The notes below the pieces were generated by a model. That model searched no databases, was not told the DNA's origin, and worked only from the letters and a program-made list of their open reading frames with translations. A stretch of DNA of 64,000 nt from Bog-756 sp963812885 (GTDB lineage Bacteria > Actinomycetota > Acidimicrobiia > Acidimicrobiales > RAAP-2). The position numbers and the translations under genes were made by a program. Below are positions 42,315-51,392 of this stretch, piece by piece; positions within the stretch are counted from its first letter, which is position 1; each line of letters starts with the position of its first letter. Where the stretch lies: NCBI GenBank assembly GCA_963812885.1, contig CAWEWZ010000008.1, forward strand, positions 124,001 to 188,000, written 5' to 3'.

Positions 42315-43199
42315 ATGGAAGTCCATCTCGTGGATGGGACGTACGAGCTCTTCCGTCATTTCTTCGGACAGCCGCCACGGGCCGCCGACGACGGTGAGGA
42401 GATCGGTGCGGCCCGCGGGGTAATCCTGACCGTCGTGGGCATGCTCGGCGAGGGTGCGACCCACCTGGGAGTGGCCACCGACCACGTCATCGAGTCGTTC
42501 CGCAACCAACTCTGGCCCGGGTACAAGACCGGCGCCGGCATCGCCCCCGAGCTTCGGGGTCAGTTCGGGATACTCGAAACGGCCCTCGACGCCCTGGGCG
42601 TCGTGGTGTGGCCGATGGTCGAGCTCGAAGCCGACGACGCGTTGGCTTCGGCGGCATCGGTGGCCGCCGGCGACCCGACGGTTGATCGGGTGATCATCTG
42701 TACCCCCGACAAGGACCTGGCCCAATGCGTAGTGGGCGAGCGGGTCGTCCAACTCGATCGACGGAGCGGAAAGGTGAGCGACGAGTCCGGCGTGTGGGAC
42801 AAGTTCGGCGTCGCTCCCGGCTCAATCCCCGATTGGCTCGCACTGGTCGGCGACTCCGCTGACGGCTTCCCCGGACTGTCCGGGTGGGGCAAGCGCTCGG
42901 CATCGGTGGTGCTGGCCCACTACGGGAACTTCGACGATGTCCCCGACCGTGTCGCCGACTGGGATCCGGACGTGCGGAGCTCGGTGCGGGGCGCGGCCAA
43001 GCTGGCCGAACGGCTGGCCGGCGAACGGGAGGTGGCCGAACTGTTCAGGGTCCTGGCCACCCTGCGGGTGGACTCTTCACTCCTCGAGGGCGTGGCCTCC
43101 CTGCAGTGGCAGGGGCCGAACCCCGGATTCGAGGAGGTCTGCCGCCACTTCCGAGATCCGGCCCTGGCCGAACGGGTGGCGGCACTCGCGAATCGCTGA
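42315..43199 (+). CDS. 5'-3' exonuclease (flap endonuclease family)
   Basis: A 294-residue PIN-like nuclease with the fold of the DNA polymerase I exonuclease domain. Metal-binding acids appear in LVDGTYELFRHF, ELEADDALASAA and CTPDKDLAQCV, and in GDSADGFPGLSGWGKRSA, the helix-two-turn-helix DNA clamp. It is a stand-alone enzyme without a polymerase. It ends eight bases from the convergent ligase gene and completes a repair cluster with that ligase, the PHP protein and the LigD-type polymerase. Confidence 0.88.
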   Translation: MEVHLVDGTYELFRHFFGQPPRAADDGEEIGAARGVILTVVGMLGEGATHLGVATDHVIESFRNQLWPGYKTGAGIAPELRGQFGILETALDALGVVVWPMVELEADDALASAASVAAGDPTVDRVIICTPDKDLAQCVVGERVVQLDRRSGKVSDESGVWDKFGVAPGSIPDWLALVGDSADGFPGLSGWGKRSASVVLAHYGNFDDVPDRVADWDPDVRSSVRGAAKLAERLAGEREVAELFRVLATLRVDSSLLEGVASLQWQGPNPGFEEVCRHFRDPALAERVAALANR

Positions 43200-43207
43200 A
43201 GAGGCGG

Positions 43208-44275
43208 TCAGCGGGTGCCGAAGACCTCGTCGAGCTCGGTCGGCACCGGACTGTCGAGCTGCGAGTAGGTACACGATGCCGGCGTCCGGTCGGGGCGCCA
43301 TCGGATGAACGAGGTCGCGTGGCGGAACCGGTCCCCTTGCAGGTGGTCGTAGGCGACCTCGGCGACCAGTTCCGGACGCAGTGGCTCCCAGCTGAGATCC
43401 TTCCCGGCGCTCCACCGGCTCTGCCCACCGGGGACCCGGCCACCGGGTTCACCCTCGAACTGCCATGGGTGGCCCTTCGCTCCATCCGCCCTGAAGGGTT
43501 CGACCACGGCGACGAGCTCCTTCCGGCGGGCGGCGCTGAAGCCGGAGGCCACCCCGACATGCTGAAGGGCACCGGCGTCGTCGAAGAGCCCGAGGAGCAG
43601 GGATCCCACCACTCCGCCCTCCTTGTGCCAGCGGAATCCGGCGACGACGCAGTCGGCGGTGCGCTCGTGCTTGACCTTGATCATCGACCGCTTGCCCGGG
43701 AGGTAGGGCATCGCCCCGTCCTTCACCACGACGCCGTCCAAGCCGGCTCCCTCGAACCGCGAGAACCAGTCACGGGCGACATCAGGCCGGGTGGTGACCG
43801 GGGTGAGATGGATGGGCGGCTCCGAATGCTCGAGCGCCTTTTCCAGGGCGCGGCGCCGGGTTGCGTAGGGTTCGCTCTGGAGGTCCGATTCTCCCAGCGC
43901 CAGGAGGTCGAAGGCCACGAACGAAGCGGGCGTCTCCGCCGCCAGCAGCTTGACCCGCGAAGCCGCGGGATGGATTCTCTGGGACAAGGTGTCGAACGCC
44001 AGTCCGGACGGTCCCACGATCACGATCTCACCGTCGAGAACACAACGGTCGGGCACGTTGTCCCGGACCGAGTCGATGAGTTCGGGGAAGTACCGGTTGA
44101 GCGGCTTTTCGTTCCGGCTGCCCAGGACGACATCGTCACCGTCCCGGAACACGATGCAGCGAAAGCCGTCCCACTTCGGCTCGTAGAAGAGGCCGTCCCC
44201 CTCGGGCAGTTCCCGGCTGAGCTTGGCCAGCATCGGTGAGACCGGGGGGACCACGGGGAGCGTCACCCGGCTCAT
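43208..44275 (-). CDS. ATP-dependent DNA ligase, LigC/LigD-ligase type
   Basis: A 355-residue ligase. The AMP-accepting lysine is K34 in EPKWDGFRC. Further ligase motifs are SRNEKPLNRYFPEL, VLDGEIVIV, FVAFDLLAL, EGAGLDGVVVKD and IKVKHERTADCVV. An OB-fold domain follows (ELVAEVAYDHLQGDRFRHAT). It has no nuclease or polymerase domain of its own, so it matches mycobacterial LigC or a detached LigD ligase. The PHP gene upstream is 30 bases away, so they are probably one operon with the polymerase domain gene. Confidence 0.92.
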   Translation of the reverse strand: MSRVTLPVVPPVSPMLAKLSRELPEGDGLFYEPKWDGFRCIVFRDGDDVVLGSRNEKPLNRYFPELIDSVRDNVPDRCVLDGEIVIVGPSGLAFDTLSQRIHPAASRVKLLAAETPASFVAFDLLALGESDLQSEPYATRRRALEKALEHSEPPIHLTPVTTRPDVARDWFSRFEGAGLDGVVVKDGAMPYLPGKRSMIKVKHERTADCVVAGFRWHKEGGVVGSLLLGLFDDAGALQHVGVASGFSAARRKELVAVVEPFRADGAKGHPWQFEGEPGGRVPGGQSRWSAGKDLSWEPLRPELVAEVAYDHLQGDRFRHATSFIRWRPDRTPASCTYSQLDSPVPTELDEVFGTR

Positions 44276-44305
44276 CGTACCCAGGCGCAGGACGCCGGCG
44301 CGTGG

Positions 44306-45319
44306 CTAGGCGGCGTGACCGGCCGTCCAGGCCAGGAACTCGTCCATCGGCCGGGTATTCATGACCCGATCCGGCGGCACTCCCACCCGGGCTGCCTGCT
44401 CGCAACCATTCCGCTGCCATTCGAGCTGGCCCGGCGCGTGGGCGTCAGTGTCCACCACCACCACGCAGTCGAGGTCGAGGGCCAGCTCGAGCAACGGCTC
44501 CGGGGGATCGAGCCGCTCCGGCCTGGAGTTGATCTCGACGGCGGTGCCGGTCTCAGCGCAGGCCCGGAAGACGGCCTCGGCGTCGAAGGTCGACTCGGGT
44601 CGGCCCCGTCCGGCCAGGATGCGGCCCGTGCAGTGCCCCAGAATGTCGGTGTGCGGGCTCCGTACGGCCCGCAGCATGCGAGTGGTCATCTCCGCGGCGT
44701 CCATCCGCAGCTTGGAATGGACACTGGCCACGACCACATCGAGGCGGCCGAGCAGCTCATCGTCCTGGTCGAGAGATCCATCCTCGAGGATGTCGACTTC
44801 GATCCCGGTGAGGATCCGAAACGGGGCAAGCTCGGCGTTCAGTTCGGCGACGACGTCGAGTTGACTGCGCAGCCGGTCGGCGTCGAGACCGTGGGCGATC
44901 GTCAGCCGGGGGCTGTGGTCGGTCAGCGCCCAGTACCGGTGGCCGATCGCCTTCGCCGCCTCCGCCATCTCCCGGATGGGGCTGCCCCCGTCCGACCAGT
45001 CCGAGTGGCTGTGACAGTCGCCCTGGAGCAGGTCGAACAGCTTGGCCGCCTCGTCGCTCATGGCCGGTGAGATGGCCGATTCGAGCTTTTCGAGGTAGCC
45101 GGGAGTCCCACCGCCCACCGCCTCGACGATCACCTGGGCGCTCGTCTTGCCCACGCCGGGGATCTTCTGGAGCCGTGCCGGCGTCATCGCCGCCAATTCG
45201 CCGTCGGGGACGTCGGCGATTGCCGCGGCGGCATTGCGGAAGGCCCGGACCTTGTACGACTCGGCGCCGTCGCGCTCGAGAAGATAGGCGATGCGACGCA
45301 GGGCATCGGCAGGCTGCAC
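44306..45319 (-). CDS. HhH-PHP protein (PolX-like without the polymerase palm)
   Basis: A 337-residue protein, GTG start four bases after the stop of the polymerase gene. The N-terminal 8-kDa-like domain (ADALRRIAYLLERDGAESYK, AFRNAAAAIADVPDGEL) and helix-hairpin-helix (RLQKIPGVGKTSAQVIVEA) bind DNA, as in PolX. The PHP domain follows: DCHSHSDWSDGG, YWALTDHSPRL, ILTGIEVDI, VVASVHSKL, DILGHCTG and VVDTDAHAPGQL supply the metal ligands. PHP domains of PolX are 3'-5' exonucleases or phosphoesterases. The polymerase palm is absent. It probably trims ends for the ligase and polymerase encoded beside it. Confidence 0.87.
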   Translation of the reverse strand: MQPADALRRIAYLLERDGAESYKVRAFRNAAAAIADVPDGELAAMTPARLQKIPGVGKTSAQVIVEAVGGGTPGYLEKLESAISPAMSDEAAKLFDLLQGDCHSHSDWSDGGSPIREMAEAAKAIGHRYWALTDHSPRLTIAHGLDADRLRSQLDVVAELNAELAPFRILTGIEVDILEDGSLDQDDELLGRLDVVVASVHSKLRMDAAEMTTRMLRAVRSPHTDILGHCTGRILAGRGRPESTFDAEAVFRACAETGTAVEINSRPERLDPPEPLLELALDLDCVVVVDTDAHAPGQLEWQRNGCEQAARVGVPPDRVMNTRPMDEFLAWTAGHAA

Positions 45320-45323
45320 GGAT

Positions 45324-46334
45324 CTATCCCTTCTTGGCCCGACTGGGCGCAACCCGAGGGGGCTCATCAGGCTGCTTGGGATATTCGGGCGGCCATGGCG
45401 CATCGTGGAGCCCGTCGGATCGGTCTTGGGCCGCCATGTCCAACAGAGGTTGGAGCGACTGGGGCTGGTCCTCGATCCCAGCCCAGGGGTCACCGCGGCG
45501 CCGGACGAGGTCGGGGACAGTCCTGATGGTCAGCACCTCCGGATCGACCGTTTCGACCTCACCCCAGGCCAACGGGGTCGACACCTGACCACCGACCCGC
45601 GGTCTCGCGAACCAGGCTCCGAAGACCGTCTTGTGCGGCGCATTCTGATTGAAGTCGACGAAGATTCGCTCTCCCCGCTCCTCCTTCCACCAGTTGGCCG
45701 TGATCAACGTCGGGAAGCGGCGCTCCAGCTCTCTGGCCAGTGCCACCGCGCCGGCACGCACCTCGAAACTGTCCCAACGGGGTTCGAGCCGGACGAAGAT
45801 GTGAAGCCCCCGGTTTCCCGTCGTCTTCGGATAGCTGACGATGCCGAGCTCATCGAAAAGGCTCCGCACATGCCCGGCTGCCGTCCGGATCTCGTCGAAG
45901 GTGGTGCCCGGCTGGGGATCGAGATCGATCCGGAGCTCATCGGCGTGATCAGGGTCGTCCGCGCGGTACGGCCACAGGTGGAGTCCGAGGCATCCGAGAT
46001 TGACCGCCCACAGGACGTGGGCCACATCGGCGACAACGAGTGCGTTCGATGTCGTCCCGTTGGGCGTCGTCACCACGGTGGTCTGGAGCCAGCTCGGAGC
46101 GCTGGCCGGGACTCGCTTCTGGAAGAAGGACTTCCCTCCCGCACCCTCTGGAAACCTCTCGAGCAACGCCGGCCGGCCGGCGACGGCGTTGTCGAGCTCG
46201 TCGGCGATCTCGATGTAGTACGACACCAGATCCGATTTGGTCGCGCCCAGCTCGGGGAAGTACACCTTGTCCGGGCTCGATATCTCGACGGTTCGACCGG
46301 ACACTTCGACGACCCGGACATCCTTGGCGGCCAT
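45324..46334 (-). CDS. LigD-type polymerase domain (archaeo-eukaryotic primase fold)
   Basis: About 336 residues, start at ATG 46334 (an in-frame ATG lies at 46361). It corresponds to the polymerase part of LigD used in end joining. Motifs are SPDKVYFPELGATKSDLVSY, FFQKRVP, LRIDLDPQPGTTFDE with the metal-binding Asp pair, TTGNRGLHIFVRL with the His, and DFNQNAPHKTVFGAWFARPR. It adds nucleotides, often ribonucleotides, to broken ends. The C-terminal tail is Pro/Lys-rich. The gene is first in a polymerase-PHP-ligase operon. No Ku gene is visible in the window. Confidence 0.92.
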   Translation of the reverse strand: MAAKDVRVVEVSGRTVEISSPDKVYFPELGATKSDLVSYYIEIADELDNAVAGRPALLERFPEGAGGKSFFQKRVPASAPSWLQTTVVTTPNGTTSNALVVADVAHVLWAVNLGCLGLHLWPYRADDPDHADELRIDLDPQPGTTFDEIRTAAGHVRSLFDELGIVSYPKTTGNRGLHIFVRLEPRWDSFEVRAGAVALARELERRFPTLITANWWKEERGERIFVDFNQNAPHKTVFGAWFARPRVGGQVSTPLAWGEVETVDPEVLTIRTVPDLVRRRGDPWAGIEDQPQSLQPLLDMAAQDRSDGLHDAPWPPEYPKQPDEPPRVAPSRAKKG

Positions 46335-46469
46335 CTGCTCACGATACCGGGCCGGCGGCACGGATTGCCGGTCCCCGGCACGATCATCCGATCAGGGAAG
46401 AGTACCGATCGACTCCACAAGCACGGTCTTCCCGTGCCGAACCCTCTTCCTCTTTGGAGCGTCCCGATG

Positions 46470-46755
46470 TACGATCACAGGAGAGGGATTCGGGAGAATC
46501 CCGGAAGGAGGCGCCTATGCATCGACGCGGAGGTGGCTCATCCTGAGAATGAGCGGCGAAGGGAATACGCGGGGCGGTTGACCGCAGGCCCAGGCAAGCC
46601 AAAGGCAAGCGGCTCGGAGTGGGAGCGTTGCAACGGCAGGGGCAAGGAAGTCCCTTGAGGTGCCATTTCCCAGCACGCTCGGTTCTCGGACTACAACATG
46701 GACGAAAGCGCCCGATCTTCGCCGTCCGGCGAGACGGGCGCTTTCTCGCGTGCAC
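46470..46755 (+). ncRNA. Candidate structured RNA of about 270 nt
   Basis: Transcription could start near 46482, after TACGAT. Stems seen are GGGATTC-GGGA-GAATCCC (46486-46503, GNRA-type loop), GCTCAT/ATGAGC (46537-46555), GCGGT/ACCGC nearby, and the end hairpin 46704-46745. It matches none of the tmRNA, RNase P, SRP or 6S signatures I know. A nine-codon frame (46518-46547) behind AAGGAGG lies inside. It is antisense to no gene and opposite in strand to both neighbours. The evidence is structure only. Confidence 0.4.
46704..46745 (+). terminator. Terminator of the candidate RNA
   Basis: GAAAGCGCCCG pairs with CGGGCGCTTTC (11 pairs), with an inner stem TCGCC/GGCGA around GTCC. The 5' GAAAG and 3' CTTTC ends match the shape of the hairpin at 35544-35579. 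It may also end minus-strand read-through. Confidence 0.55.
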
Positions 46756-46794
46756 GGGAATCGGCTTGCCCGGTTCGAAGATGAAGCCGGCCGC

Positions 46795-48013
46795 TCAGGC
46801 CGGGGCCGGAGTCCGTTCCTCGAAGTCCCACGGGGTCCCATGGCTGTTGAGCAGGTCGAGGAAGGGACCGGGTGGCAAGGCCTCCGGTCCGATGACCCCC
46901 TGGCCGGACCAGACCCCGGAATCGAGGAGCTCGAGAGCCATGACCGGGTTCATGGCCGTCTGCCAGACCACGGCCTGAGAGCCGAATTCCGACATGCACC
47001 AGGCATTCTCCACCACGTGATAGAGGTAGACCTCGCGGGATTCTGCCGTCGGTGCCCGCACCGGTGACCCAGGTCCCCGCACAGGTCGAACCGGACATCC
47101 GGTCTCCGAGCTGGGCCGGATCCGGGAGGCAGCCGGCAACGACATCTCGCGGGGAGACCTCGACATTGCCGACCCGGATCGGTGCCGTCGAGTCGAGGCC
47201 CAACTTGTGGATCGTGGCCAGCACATTGATGAACTCATCACCCAGGCCGTACTTGAAGGTCACCCGGTTGGCGTCGACCCACCGCGGGATCAGCAAGACC
47301 TCTTCGTGCTCGACATTCACACACTCGACGGGACCGATGCCGCCCGGGAAGACGAACGTCTCCGGCTCGCTGAAGCACTCGGTCGTGAACCACTCCCTCC
47401 CCTTCTCCCAGATGACCGGTGGGTTGAGGCATTCTTCCAGCGTGGTCCAGATCGAAAACGACGGGGCGAACTCATAGCCCTCGATCACCAGGTTCGAACC
47501 GTCCCGCACCCCGACCTCGTCGATGGACGAGAACATGGTGTCCGCAGCGTGACGGGCGAACACGTCCGACAGACCGGGCTCCACTCCGATACCGCAGAGC
47601 GCCAACAAGCCCCGCTCCTCCCACTGTTCCGCCTGCGCGAATTGCTCGTCTCCGAGCTTGATCCCGGGCAGCCGGTAGGGATCCGTGGGGTGGGGGTGGG
47701 AGAGCGACATCGCCATGTCGAGGTAGGTCACGCCGGCCGCGAATGCGGCGTCGAACACGGACATCACGAACCGTGGGTCGAGGGCGTTCAGGACCGCATC
47801 CACGTGCTGGCTCCTGATCAGTCCGACGACCTCGTCGATATTGCTGGCGTCCAACTGGAAGGCGGCGAAATTATCGCCGGCGCCGGCAACCGCCCTCTGA
47901 GCCCGTCCGACGTCGTAGTCAGCCATGGCCACGGACTCGAAGAGTCCCCAGCGAGCAGCTGTCTTGGCAAAGGCGGTTCCCACTCCTCCGGCTCCGACGA
48001 CCAGTACTCGCAT
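46795..48013 (-). CDS. Saccharopine dehydrogenase-like oxidoreductase (one frameshift)
   Basis: About 405 residues. ATG 48013 starts MRVLVVGAGGVGTAFAKTAA, a Rossmann nucleotide-binding site. SQHVDAVLNALDPRFVMSVF, AGVTYLDMAMSLSHPHP and GIGVEPGLSDVFARHAAD are typical of the saccharopine dehydrogenase/reductase superfamily. A frame change near 47060-47075 precedes the end (EVYLYHVVENAWCMSEFGSQ, AVVWQTAMNPVMALELLDSG). Family members work in lysine metabolism or polyamine synthesis; the middle domain resembles carboxynorspermidine-synthase-like enzymes. The substrate is undecided. Confidence 0.83.
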
Positions 48014-48194
48014 TCTGCCTCCATCGCTCAGGGGACGCTCGGCGGCCTGTCCGCTCGCCCCGCAGGCTGGTTCGACCACCTTGTGGTGACGGTCGGACTT
48101 CCCGAGGCAACGTACCTCGCCCGTGTCGGGCGGTGCGTCCATCAGGCCATAGCCCATCCCGGCGCCACGCCGGGCCGGAGGTCGCCTGCTCGGG

Positions 48195-48770
48195 TCAGGT
48201 CAAGCCGATCAGCCAGGGTGCGACGATGTCGGCCACCTCTGCTTCCCGCCTGCGGAGCGAGTGGTCCCCGTCCACGAGTACGAGCGTGACCGGCCCGGGG
48301 ATGGCTTCGATCTCGCGTTCCAGCTCGGCGGGGGTGGCGAACGCGTCCCGCCGGCCGGAGACGAACAGGCAAGGCAGCTGGAGCTCGGGGAAGTGTGCGG
48401 TCCGGAGCCGTTCAGGGCGCCCCGGAGGATGCAGTGGATAGCTGATCAGGACGAGCGCGGCCACCTCCAGGCCCTCTGCCGCGGCCATCGAACACATCCG
48501 GCCGCCCATGGACCGACCCCCGATGGCCACCCGGCGGGTCGGGACGGCGAGCCGGCCGGCCAGCGCCGCGGTGGCGTCGGCGATCGTCCGGATGCACACC
48601 TCCGGCGGATCGGGCCGGCGCTTTCCGGCTGCCTGCCCGGGAAACTCGACCCGCTCGACCACGATGCCCAGCTGGGTCGCCGCCTGGTCGACTGCCACCA
48701 GCCCGGACTGGTCCTTGCCGGCGCTGGCCCCGGGGGTGAGGACGAGAGCTACCGGGCCCGAGTCGATCAT
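48195..48770 (-). CDS. Small alpha/beta hydrolase (KANL3/Tex30-like)
   Basis: A 191-residue hydrolase. The nucleophile elbow is GGRSMGG, the acid region is LFVSGRRDAFATPAELE and the His is in VDGDHSLRRREAEV. The N-terminal ALVLTPGASAGKDQ is a typical oxyanion region of the Tex30/KANL3 family. Such proteins often are serine esterases of unknown substrate. Minus strand, 180 bases upstream of the oxidoreductase gene, divergent from the MBL gene. Confidence 0.82.
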   Translation of the reverse strand: MIDSGPVALVLTPGASAGKDQSGLVAVDQAATQLGIVVERVEFPGQAAGKRRPDPPEVCIRTIADATAALAGRLAVPTRRVAIGGRSMGGRMCSMAAAEGLEVAALVLISYPLHPPGRPERLRTAHFPELQLPCLFVSGRRDAFATPAELEREIEAIPGPVTLVLVDGDHSLRRREAEVADIVAPWLIGLT

Positions 48771-48936
48771 CGCCCCATCATGGCCCGCCCAAGGGTCACC
48801 GGTTGACCAGACGGGGACGCGACCGCCGATACCCGGTCGAAACGATCGGGCGATCGAATTGGTTGTCCTCTAGTGTCGGCCGTGTGGCGTCCCGGGCCAA
48901 CGTCGCCTCCCGTCGCCGTCGAAGGAAGGTTTCCCC

Positions 48937-49767
48937 GTGCAGGTGATCATTCTCGGAAGTGGCAGCCCCCTCCCCGATCCCGACCGAGCCGGGCCGTCGA
49001 CGTTGGTTCGCACCACCGTGGGCGACCTGCTGTTCGACTGCGGTCGGGGTGTCCTGATGCGGGCGGCCGCCGTCGCTTCGGGTGCCGGGGCATTCAAGGC
49101 CCTGTTCCTCACCCATCTGCACAGCGACCACATCACCGATCTGAACGACATCTTCACGATGCGATGGGTCATGTCATTTCAGCCCAACCCACTGCCGGTG
49201 ATCGGTCCCACCGGGACCGCCGCCCTGTTACAGGCAACGGACAAGATGCTCGAACCCGATATCGGGTACCGGCTGACCCACCATGATGATCTGCGCTGGC
49301 CACCGACATCGACCGTGGCCGAGGTCGAACGCGGCGTGATCTTCGAAGAGGGCACGGTCCGGGTGACGGCCGGCCCCACCGATCACGCGCCGGTCCGACC
49401 CACCGTGGGTTTCCGTATCGAAGACGGCGGGCGGTCGGTTGTCATCGCCGGAGATACCGTGCCCTGCGCCGCTCTCGATGAGCTGTGCCTTGGAGCCGAC
49501 GTGCTGATCCACACCGTCGTACGGCGGGATCTCATCGAATCTGTTGGGCTGGCCAGGCTCACCGACGTGCTCGACTATCACTCGTCGGTAGCCGAGGCGG
49601 CAGAAACTGCCGCCCGCGGAGGCGTCGGCACCCTCGTCCTCACCCATCTCGTCCCCGCGCCGGTGCCGGGCACGGAACAGGAGTGGATCGACCAGGCCGC
49701 CACCCGCTTCGGAGGGACCGTCGTTCTGGCCCACGACCTGCTCTCCCTTGAAGTGACCGGCTCGTAA
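48937..49767 (+). CDS. MBL-fold hydrolase, ribonuclease Z-like
   Basis: A 276-residue metallo-beta-lactamase-fold protein, GTG start. The HxHxDH motif is THLHSDHITDL, later metal ligands are in AGPTDHAPVRPTVGFRI and AGDTVPCAALDELC, and the final His is in LTHLVPAPV. The layout with GSGSPLPDPDRAGPSTLV resembles RNase Z and arylsulfatase-like enzymes. It lacks the long exosite arm of true RNase Z, so a tRNA-processing role is not assured. Divergent from the alpha/beta hydrolase. Confidence 0.83.
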   Translation: MQVIILGSGSPLPDPDRAGPSTLVRTTVGDLLFDCGRGVLMRAAAVASGAGAFKALFLTHLHSDHITDLNDIFTMRWVMSFQPNPLPVIGPTGTAALLQATDKMLEPDIGYRLTHHDDLRWPPTSTVAEVERGVIFEEGTVRVTAGPTDHAPVRPTVGFRIEDGGRSVVIAGDTVPCAALDELCLGADVLIHTVVRRDLIESVGLARLTDVLDYHSSVAEAAETAARGGVGTLVLTHLVPAPVPGTEQEWIDQAATRFGGTVVLAHDLLSLEVTGS

Positions 49768-49954
49768 GCCTCCGGCACTGGACCGACGGGCTCCCGACCG
49801 GGCACCATCGGTGGCCGGTTCTACTGACCTCATTGCTCCTATCGGCGCCTGGCGTACGGGTTCGGGTTCATACCCTTCGATCGACCGCCACCTCTGACGG
49901 GTGGCTACGCTGGCCGTGGACCTCCGGGAGACAGCGGAGAAGAAGGAGCGAGCG

Positions 49955-50410
49955 ATGACCAGGATGCGGTTCAACCACATGGAGCTGTCCTTCCCATCGG
50001 GCACGCTCACCCCCGAGTTCCGCACCGACGTCGACGCCTTCTTCTGCGACGTCCTGGGTTGGGAGTCGATCGACACCGAGGTGGTCGGGCAGTCCTGCCA
50101 CCTTCTTCGCCCCGACGACGGTCAGTTCATCCTGTTGGCCGAGGGAAAGGACCCCATGTCGTCACCGGGCTACGACCACCTCGGGCTCCTGATGGACAGC
50201 CGCGCCGAAGTCGACTCCCTCCTCGAGGAATGCCGCAGGTTCCAGGAGAAGGACGACCGGCTCCGCATCAAGGAGTACGAGGACCTCGTCGGCCCCACCA
50301 TCACCGTGCACGCCTTCTACGTCAAGCATCTCCTCCCCATCTGGTTCGACATCCAGTCCATGGAATGGCCGGTCGGGATGGAACCGGCCCGCCGCTGGCA
50401 GTACGCCTGA
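49955..50410 (+). CDS. VOC-like (glyoxalase fold) protein
   Basis: A 151-residue protein. ATG 49955 follows AAGGAG. It begins MRFNHMELSFPSGTL with a His at the metal position of the first module, then FFCDVLGWESIDTEV and YDHLGLLMDSRAEVDSLLEE, and ends HLLPIWFDIQSMEWP. The pattern fits a single-domain VOC protein. No substrate is suggested. It is convergent with the SGNH-like gene eleven bases away. Confidence 0.7.
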   Translation: MTRMRFNHMELSFPSGTLTPEFRTDVDAFFCDVLGWESIDTEVVGQSCHLLRPDDGQFILLAEGKDPMSSPGYDHLGLLMDSRAEVDSLLEECRRFQEKDDRLRIKEYEDLVGPTITVHAFYVKHLLPIWFDIQSMEWPVGMEPARRWQYA

Positions 50411-50420
50411 TCCGGGAGGC

Positions 50421-51392
50421 TCAGACCGAGCTGCGCTCGTCGCTGCCGTCCGCGTTGGATCCCGGCTTTCCCGACGACTCGGCTCCGAACCGCTTGACCA
50501 GTCGGGTCACCCGGGCACGACCCCGACGGGCGATCCTCTGGCCTTCCGTCGCCGCCCGAGAACTCCAGGGCTGATGTCGGACCGAGATGCGCAGGTTGCC
50601 GGCAGCCCGGATCTCCTCGGCCATGCGAAGGTAGGTCCGTCGGTGATAGTGCCGGATGTTGTCGGTGAAGTCATCCCTGTCCGAGAGGAACGTGCGCACG
50701 TCGCACACCGTCGCGTTGGGCAGGTCACCGACCACTCGGTCGAGAACCGTGTTCATCCGCCGGTGGTGCAGATGGCGGTCGGTCTCCCTCGGCTTGTCGA
50801 ACGGCACTTCGGCACCGTTCACGAACACGATCCGCGCTCCCTCAGGGATCGCCCCCGCCAGCCATCGGAGGTTCGCTTCGAAACGCTCCTCGCTGATCAC
50901 ACCCTCGAATTCGAAGTCCCGGGCGAACTGCTCGAGGAAGTCCCGGTCCGTGCCCTCGCGGGCGAACCTCGCTTCGAGCGCGGGCCAGGTCGCCGGATCG
51001 GTGACGTCGACCTCGAACTGATGCCAGGGGAGGACGAAACCGAGCTCCCGATGCCGGTAGAGGCCCTGGGTGTAGTCGGTGAGGAGGCTGAGCACGAGAA
51101 CGTCGTACTCGGATGAGGTGACGGCCGACGAATGGAACACGGCTGGCGTGACCATCGGAAGGCGATCGACTACGGTCAACTGCTCGGCGGACAGACCGGC
51201 TTGGGACTGGCGGATCGTCTCGGTGTGTCCGACGTGGACGATCGTTCCTGAGGGACCCGGGTAGTCCAGCTCGAGCTCGATCTTCCCGCCGAGGAATTGA
51301 GCCGTCGAGGCGAGATCGCAACTTCCCACCATCAGGATTCTGTCCGGCTGCGCCGACGTGGGCGATCCTGACAACGGGGACTCACGGATCAC
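50421..51392 (-). CDS. SGNH-hydrolase-like partner of FkbH
   Basis: About 323 residues, starting at GTG 51392 inside the end of the FkbH gene (11-base overlap); ATG near 51335 (MVGSCDLASTAQF) is an alternative. GSCDL takes the place of the GDS motif, and a catalytic-type Asp-His pair is likely in DDFTDNIRHYHRRTYL. The middle is acidic and helical (FARDFEFEGVISEERFEANL). In many longer FkbH proteins an SGNH-like region is fused to the HAD part; here it is separate. The substrate may be a sugar or acyl carrier, by inference. The C-terminus is basic then Ser-rich. Confidence 0.65.
   Translation of the reverse strand: MIRESPLSGSPTSAQPDRILMVGSCDLASTAQFLGGKIELELDYPGPSGTIVHVGHTETIRQSQAGLSAEQLTVVDRLPMVTPAVFHSSAVTSSEYDVLVLSLLTDYTQGLYRHRELGFVLPWHQFEVDVTDPATWPALEARFAREGTDRDFLEQFARDFEFEGVISEERFEANLRWLAGAIPEGARIVFVNGAEVPFDKPRETDRHLHHRRMNTVLDRVVGDLPNATVCDVRTFLSDRDDFTDNIRHYHRRTYLRMAEEIRAAGNLRISVRHQPWSSRAATEGQRIARRGRARVTRLVKRFGAESSGKPGSNADGSDERSSV

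Larger units (their letters stand above)
46335..46794. other. 460-base stretch containing a candidate RNA gene
   Basis: It lies between the polymerase gene and the saccharopine-dehydrogenase-like gene, both on the minus strand. No long coding frame is credible. The plus strand holds a -10-like TACGAT (46471-46476), several hairpins and a terminator (46704-46745), listed as a candidate RNA. The left part (46335-46465) shows nothing I can name. Confidence 0.45.

Noticed and set aside
46470..46755. tmRNA, RNase P RNA or signal-recognition RNA
   Set aside because: No TTCGAATCC-like T-loop, no GAGGAAAGTCC segment and no GGTCAGG core were found, so no known RNA name is given.
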